Assembly (NCBI GenBank): GCA_036583965.1
Contig: JAZBQD010000019.1
Span: forward strand, 17,375,585 to 17,439,584
Origin: Prunella strophiata
Taxonomy: Eukaryota > Chordata > Aves > Passeriformes > Prunellidae
Direction of reading: 5' to 3'
Length of the DNA stretch: 64,000 bases
Numbering within the stretch: the stretch's first letter is position 1; each line of letters begins with the position of its first letter. The translations under genes were made by a program, and so were the position numbers. Positions 11,296-25,200 of this stretch are shown one piece after another. Below the pieces are notes generated by a model, which was not told where the DNA came from, searched no databases, and saw only the letters and a list, made by a program, of their open reading frames with translations.

Positions 11296-14200
11296 TTAAT
11301 GGGAGGGGAAGATACTTCACTGTATAGGAATGCCAGGGTCAAGTATTCAAATCCAGCTTCTGGTTCCACTCTTCTGTATGTAGCCTTTCTCCCTCCACGC
11401 CATCTGTCTGTTGAAATTAATGCTTTAATACCCTCTGCAGGGTAGCATTGCTATTTATTTATTCCAATGTTTAAGTTTCTTTTCAACCTTTGGGATTAAG
11501 CTGCAGTGCCCAGACATCATCATGGACTGTGAAAATCCCAAGAGAGCATGTCACAGGCTCTTGAAAAGGGGGAAATATGTAAAATGCTGGTTTTAGCTGT
11601 GTTTTCTTTGGCTTGCATTCCTAGCTGTGGCTCCTGGGGCAGGGGAGGGGACCAAGGCCCTAATTCCTGTGGTGTGACCCAAAGCAGAGAACATTTGGTG
11701 TGCAATGCTCCCAAGTCCTGATGGATACCACCTTGCTGCTCCTCTGCTCCTGGGAGCCCTTCCCTGCCAGCTGTACCCTGGAATTCAGGCACAGCCTCCT
11801 TGGTATAGCCTTGGAACTGCTAGACTTCTGACTTGCATGGCTTTTTTTCCCTTCAGAGGTAGCCAGAGGTAGCCTGAGACTATCCCACAACAGTATTTCT
11901 TTAACAGAAGAAAGATTGGATGTATCATAACCTTATTAACAATCCTGTATTTCTCATCTTTATCTGCCACCAGGAGCATCTCTCAGGGTGGGCTCAGAGT
12001 TGTTTGGGTCCCACCTGAACCTACAGCACATCCTGGGAACCCTGTTCCTTTCTATTGCCTTCCTTTATTATATTCTATTTTCTGTCTCTGGCTGGGGGAG
12101 TTGTTTGGGTTCTATTTGACTCCAGTTCAGTGTGTGACTCAGCACTGCTGTGTGTTTTGTTCTGCTGCTGGTTAGGGCATTCCCCAAAACCTCCTGGTGC
12201 TTTCACCTGATAGCACCCAGATGTCTTCCCTACATTTGTGGTCTCCCTACCTGCCACCACCCTCCTTTGCCTGCTGAGGTCTTCCCTTGGCCGTGCCATC
12301 CTATAGTGGGAGCATGTTTACCTGGAGATAGCATGCACATTAGCCAGTAATTGTCACATTAATTGCTTTGTGATAACTGCATGGTATCAAGCAAGGTCCC
12401 ACAGACAGATTCCCCTGCTTACCCCACTGGCCTGGCTGCCCTGGCCCTCTGTAGGTGCCCACTTGGCAGCTGGGGAGCTCACCACCTGCCATCTGTGTCT
12501 GGAGATGGTGCTTTCTTTCCCCTGTGTCTGGATAGGATATGTCCTTTTTATTTTGCATCCTGGAGCCTTTAATTACTCCCAACAAGTCCCTTTCACACTT
12601 GGAAAATCCTGTAGCAATTTCAGTTTGAATTGCTTTCTCTGAGGCTTTGGTTTAGATGAGTGCACCTGCTCTGGGGTTCCAGTGGTAATTGGGCTGTAAT
12701 AGTTATGGTCCTTTAAATGCACTTAAGGTACTGTGAGCTTTAAGAACTGATAACGGTGCAATCTGGCATCTCAGCACTAGTTTTGTCTTGTCTCTGAGCA
12801 TTTTGGTTTAAATGGTATTGTTTTGCCACTTGTGAAGATTACAAATATTCACAGGTTTTGGAATTTGGATGTATTTAATCAGATGCTGCCCTGTGCTCAT
12901 GTATCCATCCCACAGATCTGGGTCCTGGGCTGCTCCTCCTTTCCCACTCTGCCAAACCCCTGCTGAGCTCAGTGGGAGTTTTGCCAGAACAAGGCCCTAA
13001 AAAAGAAGTATGACTCATTTGAGCAGTTGTGCTCATTTATGCACCAGTCCAGGCTCACGTTAAAAGGATATTAAACAAAAAATACTAAAGAACCTACTTG
13101 TCTTGTCCTTGCCTAGAGCAAACATTTATCCTGGGACTGGTCTAGCAGGTTAAAGATGGCTTTTCCTCTGGTTTGTGTGTTACTTAGGATTTTTTGGTGT
13201 GGATACCATCAGAGCTTTTACAGTTCTCTGCTGCCTTAATTCTCCTCTAAGGTGGCAGAACAGGCACATACTGTAGCAAGAGGTGTGCAGCTTGTAGCCT
13301 GCTGCTGAAATCAGAATATAAAATTTCCAAAATTACCAGTTGTGAGTGTGATAATGAACTGAAAGTAAATATGGTTCAGTTTGCTGTGAATCATTCTTGG
13401 GGGGTTTAATTGGACTTGTATGAGCTGGCATTGTTGCAGTGCAAGAATAGAGTTGTTTCAGAATTAGACAGGCATATCTGCTTGGCAGTGCAGAGCTGCA
13501 GCATCCCAGTAGTACTGGGGAAACTTTATCCTCAAAGAGGCTTCCTAGGATGGCTTGAGGAAGTTCTCTGGGTAGGGAAGGAGCCAACTGCTCCCACAAG
13601 GCCCCAGGACCTGGGAATTCACCTGCTGGTGCCACATGCTGTCTCCTCTCTTTGAATTGCACTTAGATGAACACTTTGAGTTAAGGTAGTCACTGTGAGA
13701 TGGAAGATTTTCCTTCAACAAAAAAGGCCTCTAAGCTCTCCTGGCAGGGAATAGGGGGCCATGAAATTATGATAATTGTAACTGCTATTATGAAATGTTA
13801 CTGTAAACAAAAATAAGCATTTTTGTGCTCTTCCTTCCTGCAGGAATTTAAATTCCCAAAGCAGAACAACCTGTTCAGAATGGCTCAGGCAATGTTCTAT
13901 ATCCAGGCAAGGAAAATACTTTACTTTCCTTAGGAAAGTGATTGCAGGTTAGCTCCATGAGAGGTACAGGTGTGGGGTGATGCCCTAACTTGGTGTTTGA
14001 CTGGAGTAGCTTGACTTACCTGTGAAGTACAGAGAATTTAAAACTGGCAACTGCCCTGTCCTGTAGTGGGGAGGACACAGAAATTGCATATTGCCCTCTT
14101 TAAAGCCATGATCATGATTATGGGATGAGGCAAAGAGATTTATATAAGCCATTCTCATTAATGCCAGTGGGAATTACCCAGAGCTATACAAGTACATCAC

Positions 14201-16804
14201 AGTAAGAAATGTGCCTTGGCAGTTCACTATTAATATTTGAAGATAGTGCAAGCAAAGTCTCCTTCTCTGAGTCAAGTGGGCAAAAATTAGAGATTTGAGG
14301 GGGGAGGAGGGGAAGGGAGGGGAAATTCTGTTATTTTAGTCCTTGGAGAGGTTATAGAAAGGTGAACCATTCATACATACAGATCCCCAAATACAAGAGT
14401 TGCACATGTATGTGCATGTGTTAACTGTTCCCATGATTATAACTGCAGGTATTTAGCTGCTGTCTGCTGGTTGCTGGTGGGCAAGAGCCCATCTCTCTTT
14501 TTAGGAGCTGCTGACCATCTTTGCTGACCCACTCAGTGCTGGTGCTCATCATGGGGCAAGAAAGGCTGCTGCCATTCTGCTTGCAGTTACATGCTGTACT
14601 TAAACAAGATGGGGAGACTCTAGGCAGGAGAAGCAATGCAGAAGCAAAATCAGAATTTGTGATTTTAGCCTAGTGAAATATCTCAAAGAGCTTGATTTGT
14701 TTGAAGCAGGTAGAAAGGACTGTGTATTTATGTGAGGCACAGTGGAAGGCAGGCATTGACCTCTACTTGATGTTTCTGAGTTAGTCATTATTCCTCTGTT
14801 TGGTTTGCATCAGTAACAAGCTTTCAAGTTGGTTTCTTATTATTTTGCCTTTTTTTTTTTTTTGGCTTGAGTTGGTTTGTAGCTTCAGCCATAGAATGTG
14901 AGTTCCTGTAGGAAGTGTTATTGTATTTATGGGTCCTGTCCTGCAGTTTGCCCAGTACAGCCATGCAGTCTTCTTCTCCAATTCACCCTCCTTCCAAGGA
15001 TGGCAGAGCTGGGGCTGCAGCTGGTAGCAGTGTGGTGCTGTGGTGCTTGTCCAGTCCCTGTAAGAGCTGTGGCTAATTGCTGCCATGCTATTTAAACTAA
15101 TTTTCTTTATTATTCTTAGCATTATTTGCATATTTTTTAATGAAAACCCATTCCACTCAAACAAGATAAAATAAAATTTACTATTCCTGACAGATGTTGA
15201 CAGCTTTGGAACAATGCAGGACACGCTGATTGCATCCCTGCAGTGCCACTGGCTTGGAAGAAGGTTCAGCAAAGCAGAGGAGTCCTGCCTCTCACCCTGC
15301 AGATGAGAAATGCCAGAGGTAACCTTCACAGCAGCATGGCTCAGGTGACAGCCCAGCCCAGAGCCCAGGGTTCCCTGCTGACAGACAGGTCCTTGCTCAC
15401 GGCTGCACAAGTTGAAATTCATCAGTGTTCACGTTCACAGCAAATGAACTGGGGAGGTAGAAGTTGGTGCTATGGATGCTTGGTGCAAACCACCTTCAGG
15501 ACTTTTAGTAAGAAGTCCAGGGTCTTGGAGATCATCAGCTGCTACACATAACACTGGGGATGGTTGTGTGTACCCTCAAGCTGAAAGCAGAGGATTTAAC
15601 TAGAGCACAGCCACAGAGAAAGCACATTTCTCTCCTTCAGCTGAGCAGTGGCCAAGTCGTGACCCAGTGTCTATACCTCTTATCACCCCTATATGGCAGG
15701 AACTCTGATAGGTTTAGCAGCACAATGGTATGTGCTGTATTGATACTTCAACAGAGATAACAGAATACCTAAATAAATCCTAAGTTTGATGCTTAAATAA
15801 GAATTTCATCCTGCTGTGTCTGTAGGCAGATACCAAAGGGAGTTTATCATTCACTGTCCAAGAATTTGATCCTTTCTTTCATTTTTTTTTGCATTCCAAC
15901 TTGGAGTACTTTAACTAGGTAGTAATTTCAGAAAGGAAAAAAGAACATAGTCACATAATACTTATATGGAATAAAGTTAGCAGATAATTAGATGTTGGAA
16001 ACTGTGGACCTAGGAAAGTCCAGTTACTTCCTTAACACTGACATTTAATTAGACATTAAAAAGTGGAAATTCTTGAATGTTCACTGCTTTCCTGTTATTA
16101 AAAACCAGTCAGACATGTGAGGATGCATGTCTCCCGTGCCTTGCTATGTGGCAACAGTTACAGGGTAAAACTACTTGAACACCCTGCCACTGTTACTATG
16201 TCTGGTGCTCAACAGATATTAGCTGGGCCCAGCCAGGAGCCCCACACTTCTAAGGCCAGAGCAGCTTTTGGGCTATAGCTAAAACTTCTGCTACTTTTAC
16301 TGTTCCTCCTCCTCCTGGTATTTTGAGTGACTGAAGCTGTGCCTAACTGCAGGATGGGTAAGGCTGCAGGAGGTTGGCTGAAGTGTGGCTCCCTCCTGAG
16401 TGCAGGCACGGGCCAGTGGTGGGAGCTGGGGACAGCTGTGAGCACCAGGGAGAGAACCCAGGTGAGGGCAGCTCAGAGATTGTTGGAAAGGGGAAAAGAT
16501 ATTTTTATTCCAGCAGCTAAAACCCTTTTGTATTTTGGTTTCTTTTAGCAGCTATTTATCCAAAACATTTGGGAGAAAAGCTGTCTCTTTATTAAATATT
16601 TAACACCCTTGCCTTCAGCTGTGGGCTGAGAAAGCTCCCAATCCACATGTGAGTCACCAAGAACTCCTCCGACAGAAGCAGAGGAATTCCAGACTGGAGA
16701 TTGCTAGAGGAAAAAAAAAAAGCTTGCTGATTTGGAAAAAGTCCAAAATGGTTCACATCTCTCATATATCATAAAACAAGCACTGCAGTCAGTCTGCTGG
16801 GTGT

Positions 16805-17110
16805 GTGGACAAGGAGTCACAGAGTCCCAGATCTGAAGTGGAGAAGCTCTCAAAATGCTAGGGAGCATCACACCCTATATAATACAGATGAGAAGTACAC
16901 CCAGTAACTGGTCTTTTATTAAATGCTGTCTGCATTTGGATCCTGACATGTCAGAGGTGACAAGGTGTAGATCACTGCTTCCTGTAGTAGTTTGTTCCAT
17001 TGGTGAATTAGTGCTAGTTTTAATCCATTCAGCTTTCACCTCCAGCCATCCATTAGCAGGCATCCCTTGGTAAATCCAGGAGATCCATGATTTGGAGGTG
17101 CCCTGCTCAC
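16805..17110 (-). mobile_element. Old CR1-like LINE 3' UTR fragment, reverse orientation
   Basis: On the minus strand the block contains a segment of the form 'accaatggaacaaactac' (reverse of 16,990-17,010). It then carries a 'aaaagaccagttactgggtg' block (reverse of 16,900-16,920) and a tail ending 'gggactctgtgactcc' (reverse of 16,814-16,830). This order matches the 3' UTR of ancient sauropsid CR1-type elements as I remember it. It is non-coding and strongly diverged. The assignment is by eye. Confidence 0.55.
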
Positions 17111-20100
17111 TCAGGAGGATAGTCTGGAATTCATGTTCAGAGAGCATGAGTGCAAGTTCCTGCAAAAAGAGCATATGGGAACAAATGGTGCAATAAGAAT
17201 GAGTTGTGATAACAAAAAAGGTCATGGCTGTCCCTAGCACAGCTGGTGGTGAGCACTGTGCTTGCATGTGCTGTGCAGGCATGGAGTGTGTGATCAACTC
17301 TTTTTATTTTTATTAAAGTGACAGGAACTGAATGAGTAAAATAAGATGAAACTTTTTGGCACATTTCTCCCTTTGGCCAAATTATTTTATCAACATCCCA
17401 AAGAATTTTTCAGCTGCAGATGTTATGTCAATCTCTGTGCCATAGCAAATTAGAGGCATCTCCAGCAGTGGTTTTACACCTCTTTCCTCTGTGGACCACT
17501 TACAATTTTTACTGGTGATGAGGGTTCCTCGTATAGCAAACTTACACTTCCTGCCAAGGGGTTTACTCCTCCCATTACTATTTGTAGATACTTAAATGGG
17601 GTTCACAGTATATAACAATATTTTCACCAGCTGAAAACCATTGGTCTGTGACACAGGTAGTTTCTGTGCACTCTGAGATCACTCCTACAGGGAAAACATG
17701 ACCATTAAACATTTTTAGGCCATGTGCTCTGAGTACTTTAAATGAACTTCTTGTAGCTAATGTGCCTGATTCTGATTTCAAAGAAATGTTTCTATATTGC
17801 CTTGTTTTGAGCTTACTCCTGATTTAAGATTATGAAAGAAAAATCCTTTTTCTTCTGGCTCTTGAGCTTAGAAGTGCAAACCTTACAGCCTCACCACCCA
17901 GCCCTATATGGTGCCTATTGGAAGGTGAAGGGTGACATCAGTAGCATGTGTTAATAACACATCCTCAGTTTGGCAGCACTGAATAACCAATATATTCTGG
18001 TACAAGTCACTTGGCTCCCTTGACCAGGACCTCTGCCTTGTGCAGGTGGGACCTGCACAGCTACCTTTTGTGTGTGCCTGCCTTTTGGGTGGAAAGGGTG
18101 AACAATATGACTCTTTCTGTGTTGCCCTATCAGTTGGGAGGACTGAATGAGGTTATCAAAAGTCAGTTTGAACATTAAAGAGTGAAAGTGGTCAGATTTG
18201 ATGGGCATTCTTGCAGAAAACTGGAGACAAGATGACCACGAGATGGTTTGTCCCAGCACTATGGAAAATGTTGAGACCCTTTTTAAAACTCATTGACCAG
18301 ATGTGCTGCAGTGTGTACCTGGATGAACATGTGTCTAAGGACTCCTTACTAGGAGGAGCTGGTGTGGTCATCCACCAGTGCCTGAGCTGGCTGACACAGC
18401 TGGCAACCCCATTCCCTACCCAGTTTCTCAGATTGCCCAATACTGCAATCACCAGCTCTTTGATGAAAAGCAGGTTCATGTATCAGATTGTTGAGCATTA
18501 GGGATAGGGGATTAGATTTGCAGTGTAATCTTTCTGTAACATGCCTCTTGATCCAGAGACTGTGCATTATAAAAGAGCTCTTTTCTCTCTGACACTGGGG
18601 AGGCCTGCTCAGGGATGACTATCTTCTACCTTCATTTGGAGATAGTAAGGCTGCTACTGACCTGATGTTTGTCAAGGTCACAGCTGCACCAGGCAAAATT
18701 AGTTCTATGCAGGACAGTTAAGTAGATTGGATTTTCTCAGTTGTAGCTGATTTGCTTTCATCTGGCTTCCTCTTGCAAAACCATTTAAAGTCCATTCCCC
18801 TCTGCCTCCCACTGCCTATTTATGGGAAAAGACTGGAAGGGGGATATTCCTGCCTGGGGTCCAATTCTGCTTCAAAGCCCTATTCTTATATCTTTCCAGG
18901 AAAGTGTCTACAGAGGCTGGGGCAGGCTGTGTAATCACTCTGGAGCCTTGGGTTGTATTTCATCCCATCATGAATGTTGTAGGGCCAGTCAGACTGGTCC
19001 TCCCCTGTGCCAGCTGACTGCAGCTTTGCACTGTCTGCTTTGGATCTAAACCCCTTCTGGGACCCTTCTGCACATTCCTGGTAGTGTCGCTGCAATTTTA
19101 ACTGAGCCCTTTCCAGTCCAGCTTTGTTTCTGGAGCCTGATTGGGTCAAAATGCATCAAAGCCCATGTCTTCTAATCAAGGAAAAAAACTTCTGATTTGA
19201 GTAGCAGATTTGGCTGGTTATGTTCTGGCCACTAGGAAAGCTGTCAGGTAGCTGGCTGTGCTGGCAAAAGGTGCCATATGGCTGTGCGTGGGAAGCCTGT
19301 TCCTTGTGAGCAGGGTGAGGTACGAGAGGGAGAGTGGTTTTCACCCGGCTGCATTTTCCTTCAATGGCTTTGCCAGCGGGATATCATTATGGTGGATCCT
19401 TGCCTGCTTCCTCAGGTTGCAAAGCAACCACCAATGGAAAAGACCTCTTGTTTCTAGGCATCCTCCTGTTTTCAATCCCTTTTATTTGAAGGTGTAGTGA
19501 AACCTGAAGTCTGCAGAAATTGTTGCCTGGTGCATTTGGGAAGAGATGACTGGAATTTGTGGCAGACAGACAGCTGACAGAGTGTGGGCTCTGTGACACT
19601 GATGATAGACTGTATGATCCCAGTTCATCCCCGTGGTGTGAATGAGGAAAATTCATAGGTAGATTTTTTTGAGGGCCTGGCAGGGGCAGTGTAGTGTGTG
19701 AAGGGGATGTTTCCTTCTTTGCAAAGTCACCTTCAGCCTATCAAAAATCTTTGCTACCTGTAACTACATGGGAAAAGGGAATATGGAGATAATTGAAGCA
19801 AAGGGGAGCTGTTCTATGGTATGTCCTCACCTCCCCAAAACTGTAGCTGATCAGAGTTTAAGGGAGATGAGCTTTAATTGCTCCCAGACCTTCATGTCTC
19901 TCCTCTCTGGATACCAGAACAGTGCTGGCAGCGCTTCTAGGTCCTGAGGAATAGGGTCCAGCTGGCCTGAGGGAACCAAGAGGGCCACAGAGAGCAGGTT
20001 TGACCCCCAGTCCATCTGTGCCAAGCAGGTTCCCTTGACCTGGTTGTTCTGATCAGCTGTATGAACACAGAGCCTGTGCAACTCTGGGACTGTGGCATTC

Positions 20101-21959
20101 TGCAGACTGGCCTGGAACTGATGCTGGAATGGCCTAGTGTAGAAACTGTTGGAAAAGAGAAGCACTAAAACAAGATTTTTGTATTTCATTTTCTTTTCTA
20201 AAAGCTTTGCTAACTACCCTTGTCCTGTACTACACTGAAAACATTTAATAATTCCCATTTGTCTTTGGCATTTTCTCTTGCTTTTTATTGGTATCTCCTC
20301 TGTTGTTGTGACAGTATGTCCTGTGCTGGATTACAGGTATAAATATTGCTTTGGGGTTGGGCTTTTTAGTCAACATGCATTTGGGAAAGGTGTTAGCAGC
20401 TGTCAAGGGGACAATGTGCAGCCTGTGAACGTGCCTGTAGTTGGAAACATCAGCATCCTTTGTGTCTGTGTTTCAGAATAAGTCTGAGGCATGAGAATTT
20501 TAGGTTTTCTATTCAGACAGTATTACATTAGGAATATGAAGTATTTGACAGTTCTCTTATATTTACTCTTTTAATGTCAAAATGTGTCACATCTGGTATT
20601 AATTGGTGGAAAATTATGGCTCTAATTTACCAATTTGATTGTCTGGGAAAACTGAAGAGAGTGTAACGTAATAAATGAATGCCTATTAATCTTTAAAATT
20701 TGTCTGTTTACTGTCTGCTAAAGCAGCCTGTTACGTGGTGCTGTAAGTGGCTTTCTGGAAATGCTGTTGTTTGTGGAGAGGAACCACTATCTGGGAGGGC
20801 CATGGCCAGAGTGGTTCAGAGCCACTGAGGGGAGGCTGTGGCCTGCAGATGTTCTGGGCCAGTGATGGCTTAGACAGCTACGTGAGGAAGGGTTTCCTCC
20901 AGGGAGGAAGGAGGCAGCCATTTGTTAATAACCCTGTGGGGGTGCAGGCATCAGTGTCCCCATTCCCTTGTGCCTGCCTAGCCTGTTCCACACTGTCCTG
21001 GCTGTGGGGCAGAAGCAGCAGCACGTGGACATGGCCTTTGCTCTTCTCTTTCCCTTCACATGCAGCTGTTACCTCCCTGTGGGTTTCTTAGTCCAGGGCA
21101 CAGGCTACTGCTTCATTGATGCCCAACACAAATAAACATATTTGTCCACAGTAATTGTTTTAATCATTATTAATGAACATTAATTTCCAAGCTGAGCTCT
21201 CCAAAAGCCTGGATTTTTTCAGACTTGCTGACACAGGAGCATAGGCAGAAGAAGTCGGGTTGTTCTTCCTGGGGCTGCAAATGGAACAGTTTGTCTCGCT
21301 GGCAGAGTGTGGATCAAGCCCAGAGTGTGGATACACTTTGGCAAGGCGCTGTCACTCTGTCCTGACAACCCCAGCTCTGAGGAGACAGGCCTCCACTGCA
21401 GACAAAGCAGAGGAAGCTGATGGCAGCACACTGTTACTGGGGTACTGTGTGTGGATGGTGACAGGCTCAATAGCTTTTCTATCAAAAGACACCCATGTGT
21501 TTGTGAAAATACATTTTTGGAGGATCAAATACCAGGTGCTTATTTTAGTAGCAGAAAGCCCTGAAACATGCCAACTCTGGAATAAGCTGATTCTGAAAGC
21601 TGACATATTCTGTATGATTATTCCAGTATACGCCATCTGTCACTAGCATATCCAAATATTTATGTATTTTGATTATTATAACTGTTACGAGGGTACTGAA
21701 GCTCATAAATAATTTTATTTTCCGCAATCATTTTATTACTCTTCCATGGTTTGATAATGACATTCTACATGTGCCTGTTCAGACTCTGACACAAGGAAGA
21801 GTCACAGCATGGCTATGCAAGTGACAGCCTTCTCACCAAAAGCCTGTGGCCGGGGGATGCCTGAGTCCGTGTCCTGCCTGGGTCGGTGCCAGTTCTCACT
21901 CCCTTCATCTCCTCGGGCTGCAGACTGCGCCGCCTTTCATTCAGCTCCATCCTGCCTCG

Positions 21960-22260
21960 TCAAGTGACTGCGCTTAGATTGGCAAATGATATAATATGAC
22001 TAATTATGTTTAATGCAGATAATGTCTTATAATCAAAATAAAGAGTGGATTGCAAACAGATCCTTAAAGGGCACCAGGCGTAGAATTGACGCTGTATTTA
22101 TTACCAATAACATCGCTGAAGTGCTAACAGCTGCTCGGCTCCAGCAAGTGCGGCCCCTTTGTGGAGTTTTCCAGAAGAAGAGCTAAGTGTATCAGAAGCA
22201 CATTACTGCTGATAATAGTAATTAGTTCAGTAGAGCTCAAAATGTTTTGTAAAATATTAT
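21960..22260. promoter_or_regulatory. Candidate conserved non-coding element
   Basis: This stretch is free of recognisable repeats. It carries closely packed homeodomain-type cores (ACTAATTATG, TTTAATGC, AGTAATTAGTT) and one GACGC at 22,088-22,092 next to GTATTTATTACC. Such composition is common in enhancers near developmental transcription-factor genes like FOXN3. It is only a texture-based guess, because conservation cannot be assessed without an alignment. Confidence 0.25.
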
Positions 22261-25200
22261 TATCTTGATTTTGCTACTCTGCAAACCGTGGCAGAGAAAC
22301 AGCCTCCTTGGCTCAGAGGAGTCACTGCTGTCTGTGGGGATGGCCCTGGCTCTAGTGCAGGGCTGCTGCCCTCTCCTTGGACAATATTGCTGTCTCCAGC
22401 TGAGTCTAGAAATCTAAGGGATGTGCCTTCTCTATCTCTGCCTTCATTTTCACCAGCGTTAGCAAAGAGACTTCTGTAGATGGAGGAGTGCACTGATGTG
22501 GAAGTAGATTTGGGTGTTAGATTTTTGAAAAGCCATTGTTAAGCTGAAAAAGGAAACCACAAGCTATAAAGGTTGACAAAGCTCCTCTGTAAGGGACTCT
22601 TATTTTGCTGTGTACATTTGTTTTCTCTTGCTTACTAAAGGGATAAAGTGCAATCTAGGTTTCAGAGAGAGATGGCTGATTAATCTGTCTGCCAGGTACA
22701 TATGGAAATAAATTAGCAAATGGTGCATCTGGGATTAGACTACAGCAGAGATGATAAATTATTGCCATCTTCCATGGCTGTATTACTGAAGCTTCACTGG
22801 GTTCCCAGTACTCAGTTACTTGCTATTTGCACGGTATTACCGTGGCTGTGGGATGGAAAGCCTCTGTATTTGATGCAATTTTCTGTGATATGCTAGTTTG
22901 AGACCTGATCTGGCCAGACCCAGAAGGATATGCTGTATACTTAGATTAAGTAAAAGCAAAGAGATTTGATTTGGTTCTTCTGCTCTGCATGAAATTCTGC
23001 TGGTTTCTGAGTACAGGAATGCTCAGGAAGGAGAAAGGCAAGGACCTGAAAGGGGTTTCTCCACTATCTGCAGTCACCCTCCACCCTTTATCCCAAATAG
23101 CAGTGTTATTTATCTATGCTAATACAAAGTTATGCTCTCTGAAGGAGAGCATTCTCTGGCCTAAACCTCTCCCACACTCCTGGTTTGACCCAGATGTAGT
23201 TCTACAACAACTTGCACAACTCCATCTTATCTCTGAGATCAAAAGTGAAACACCATGAGGGCAGGTGGTATTTGCATTGAATGCTGATACAGACTTCTCA
23301 GCTGTGTCTCTGCTTCTGCTGCATTTTTCATGTCTGTTTAAACTGATGTGTAGCTGATGGGCTGGCTGCTGAGACATCCCAGCAATGCCTACAACAGGAC
23401 ATGCAAGTGGAGTAAATGTGACAGCAGACACGTGGTGTACTGCCTTTCTGGAGGAAGAAAGGGTCATGCAGAAGTTCTCATCAAGTCTGTGGCACAAAGC
23501 AGCTGTGGTGCAGAGGTGTCAGATCCTGTGGCACACCAGGGAGCTGTGGGAGTGGTGGCAGTGTTGCTGGAAAAGCTGCAGCTGGGCTTTTAACAGGAGT
23601 TTGCAGCCTGGTGTGGAGACCTTGTGTCTCCAGGTTGACCTGCATGGGCCTTCCAGGTCTCTCAAAACCAGTGCTCGTGCAGGGAGCTGTGCTGGGGACT
23701 GCTCCTGCAGGCTGGCTCTGGGGCACAGGGTGGAGGTGAGTGGGACAGGATTCCTGCAGAGCTGCTGGGTGCTGTTCAGCTCCCACCTGTGGCACTGGTG
23801 AGTGGACGTGAGCTGGGGCACAGGGCACAGACAGCCACTGCTGCACCTTCAGGCTGGGCAGGGTGGAGTGCTGGGCTTGAGGGGCAGTTGCTGGGTGACT
23901 GTGGCCACTGGTTTTCTTCTCCAGTCACTCCTTGTGGTCTGTGAGTCAAAGCACAATTAGGATGTGTGTGTGTTTGTAATTGAGTAAGGCTAACGAGAAC
24001 AGTGCCTTTTGTTACAAGATGCATGGGTGGGTGCCGTGCTGTAAATCTGAGCTAGTGAGGACTCTGAGAGCTCTGTCCAATTAATCCAAACACAGAAATG
24101 TTTACTAGAAATAGATTCATTTTCCAGTGACTTCATTTGCAAATTTTGGTTAACAACAACAGTTTACTCCTAATACGATCATGTCAAGCAGCAAGTGGGA
24201 CTTACTGTTGTTCCTGGCCTTTCCCCCAAAGTGCTTTGAGCAGAATGTGGAGTGAGTCAAAGGAAGCACTGGCTGATGGATGAACAGATTGCAGCACAGC
24301 CATCTATTCTATTGCACACTTCCAGGGAAACCCCAGCAAATTAGATGTGCAGTTTTTAACTATACAGAGAAAACTAAAGAAATTACATTATGAATGAAAA
24401 ATTAGGTGGAAATGTCTAGTGTCTCATAAACAATTCAGGAATAACTCCCTCTAAAACATTCTGGTATATGCATGCATTTAATTCGTGCTCTGAGAGCAAA
24501 ATAAAGTTCCTAAGATAAAACAGTCCAATAATGATTTATGTAAATTTATTTGAACAAAGCAATGATGTAGTTGCCTATAGTAAATAGTTTAGGAATGTGA
24601 AATGGTATTTACTAACTGCTTCTCTCTATATGAATACAATAGATAATAGGGGAAGCTACATGAAGAAAACATAATTTTACATTTAAAAGGGACTCTGATG
24701 CCATGTCTGGTGAGCAGGACAGCCAGTCAAACAGATTGCTGAGTGTCTGATAAAATAATCTCTAGCTTGATTCTTCCTAGGCTATTTATAGCACGTGTTT
24801 AATTTAAAATTGAGGTATGTGCTGCAGATGACCCTAACAATCATACCAGGGCCATGTATGATAATACAAATTGTTTGCCTCATATTGCACATATGCCAAA
24901 ATCTCAAGTTGCTTTGCATGCAGAAAATCAGGCTCCATATCCTCAAAATATGGCTGAAAATAGGAAAACAATTGTAGTCCCCAGCTGCTACAGGCATATG
25001 GGGCCAAATTTATCCCATCTGTTGAAGGTTATGGAGTTCTGCCAGGGATGACTTTGATCCTGTATGTCTAGCAAAGTGGAACCAATATGTCAATATAAGA
25101 CGTCTTGCTACTTCTGATGTTCTCCCAATAAAACATCATCATTCAAAGTGACGTGAATTTCCCAAGTGCCCGAGTCACAAACACTGTCATGGGGGATATT

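Larger units (their letters stand above)
6441..16804. other. Gene-free stretch with simple repeats
   Basis: No protein-coding exon, RNA gene or recognisable transposon was found. Listed separately are an AT-rich hairpin near 8,566-8,592 and a T/G-rich tract near 11,118-11,295. A 213-codon minus-strand open frame at 15,422-14,781 has no recognisable domain and includes a lysine run from a homopolymer, so I treat it as chance. There is a small GC-rich patch near 10,160-10,200 with too few CpGs to call an island. Confidence 0.55.

Noticed and set aside
11051..11327. Small hydrophobic membrane protein suggested by F/W/G/L-rich frames
   Set aside because: The peptide comes from a T/G simple-sequence tract that is open in several frames at once.
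14781..15422. 213-codon minus-strand open frame
   Set aside because: No recognisable domain, unusual composition with a homopolymer-derived lysine run, and no promoter or splice context.
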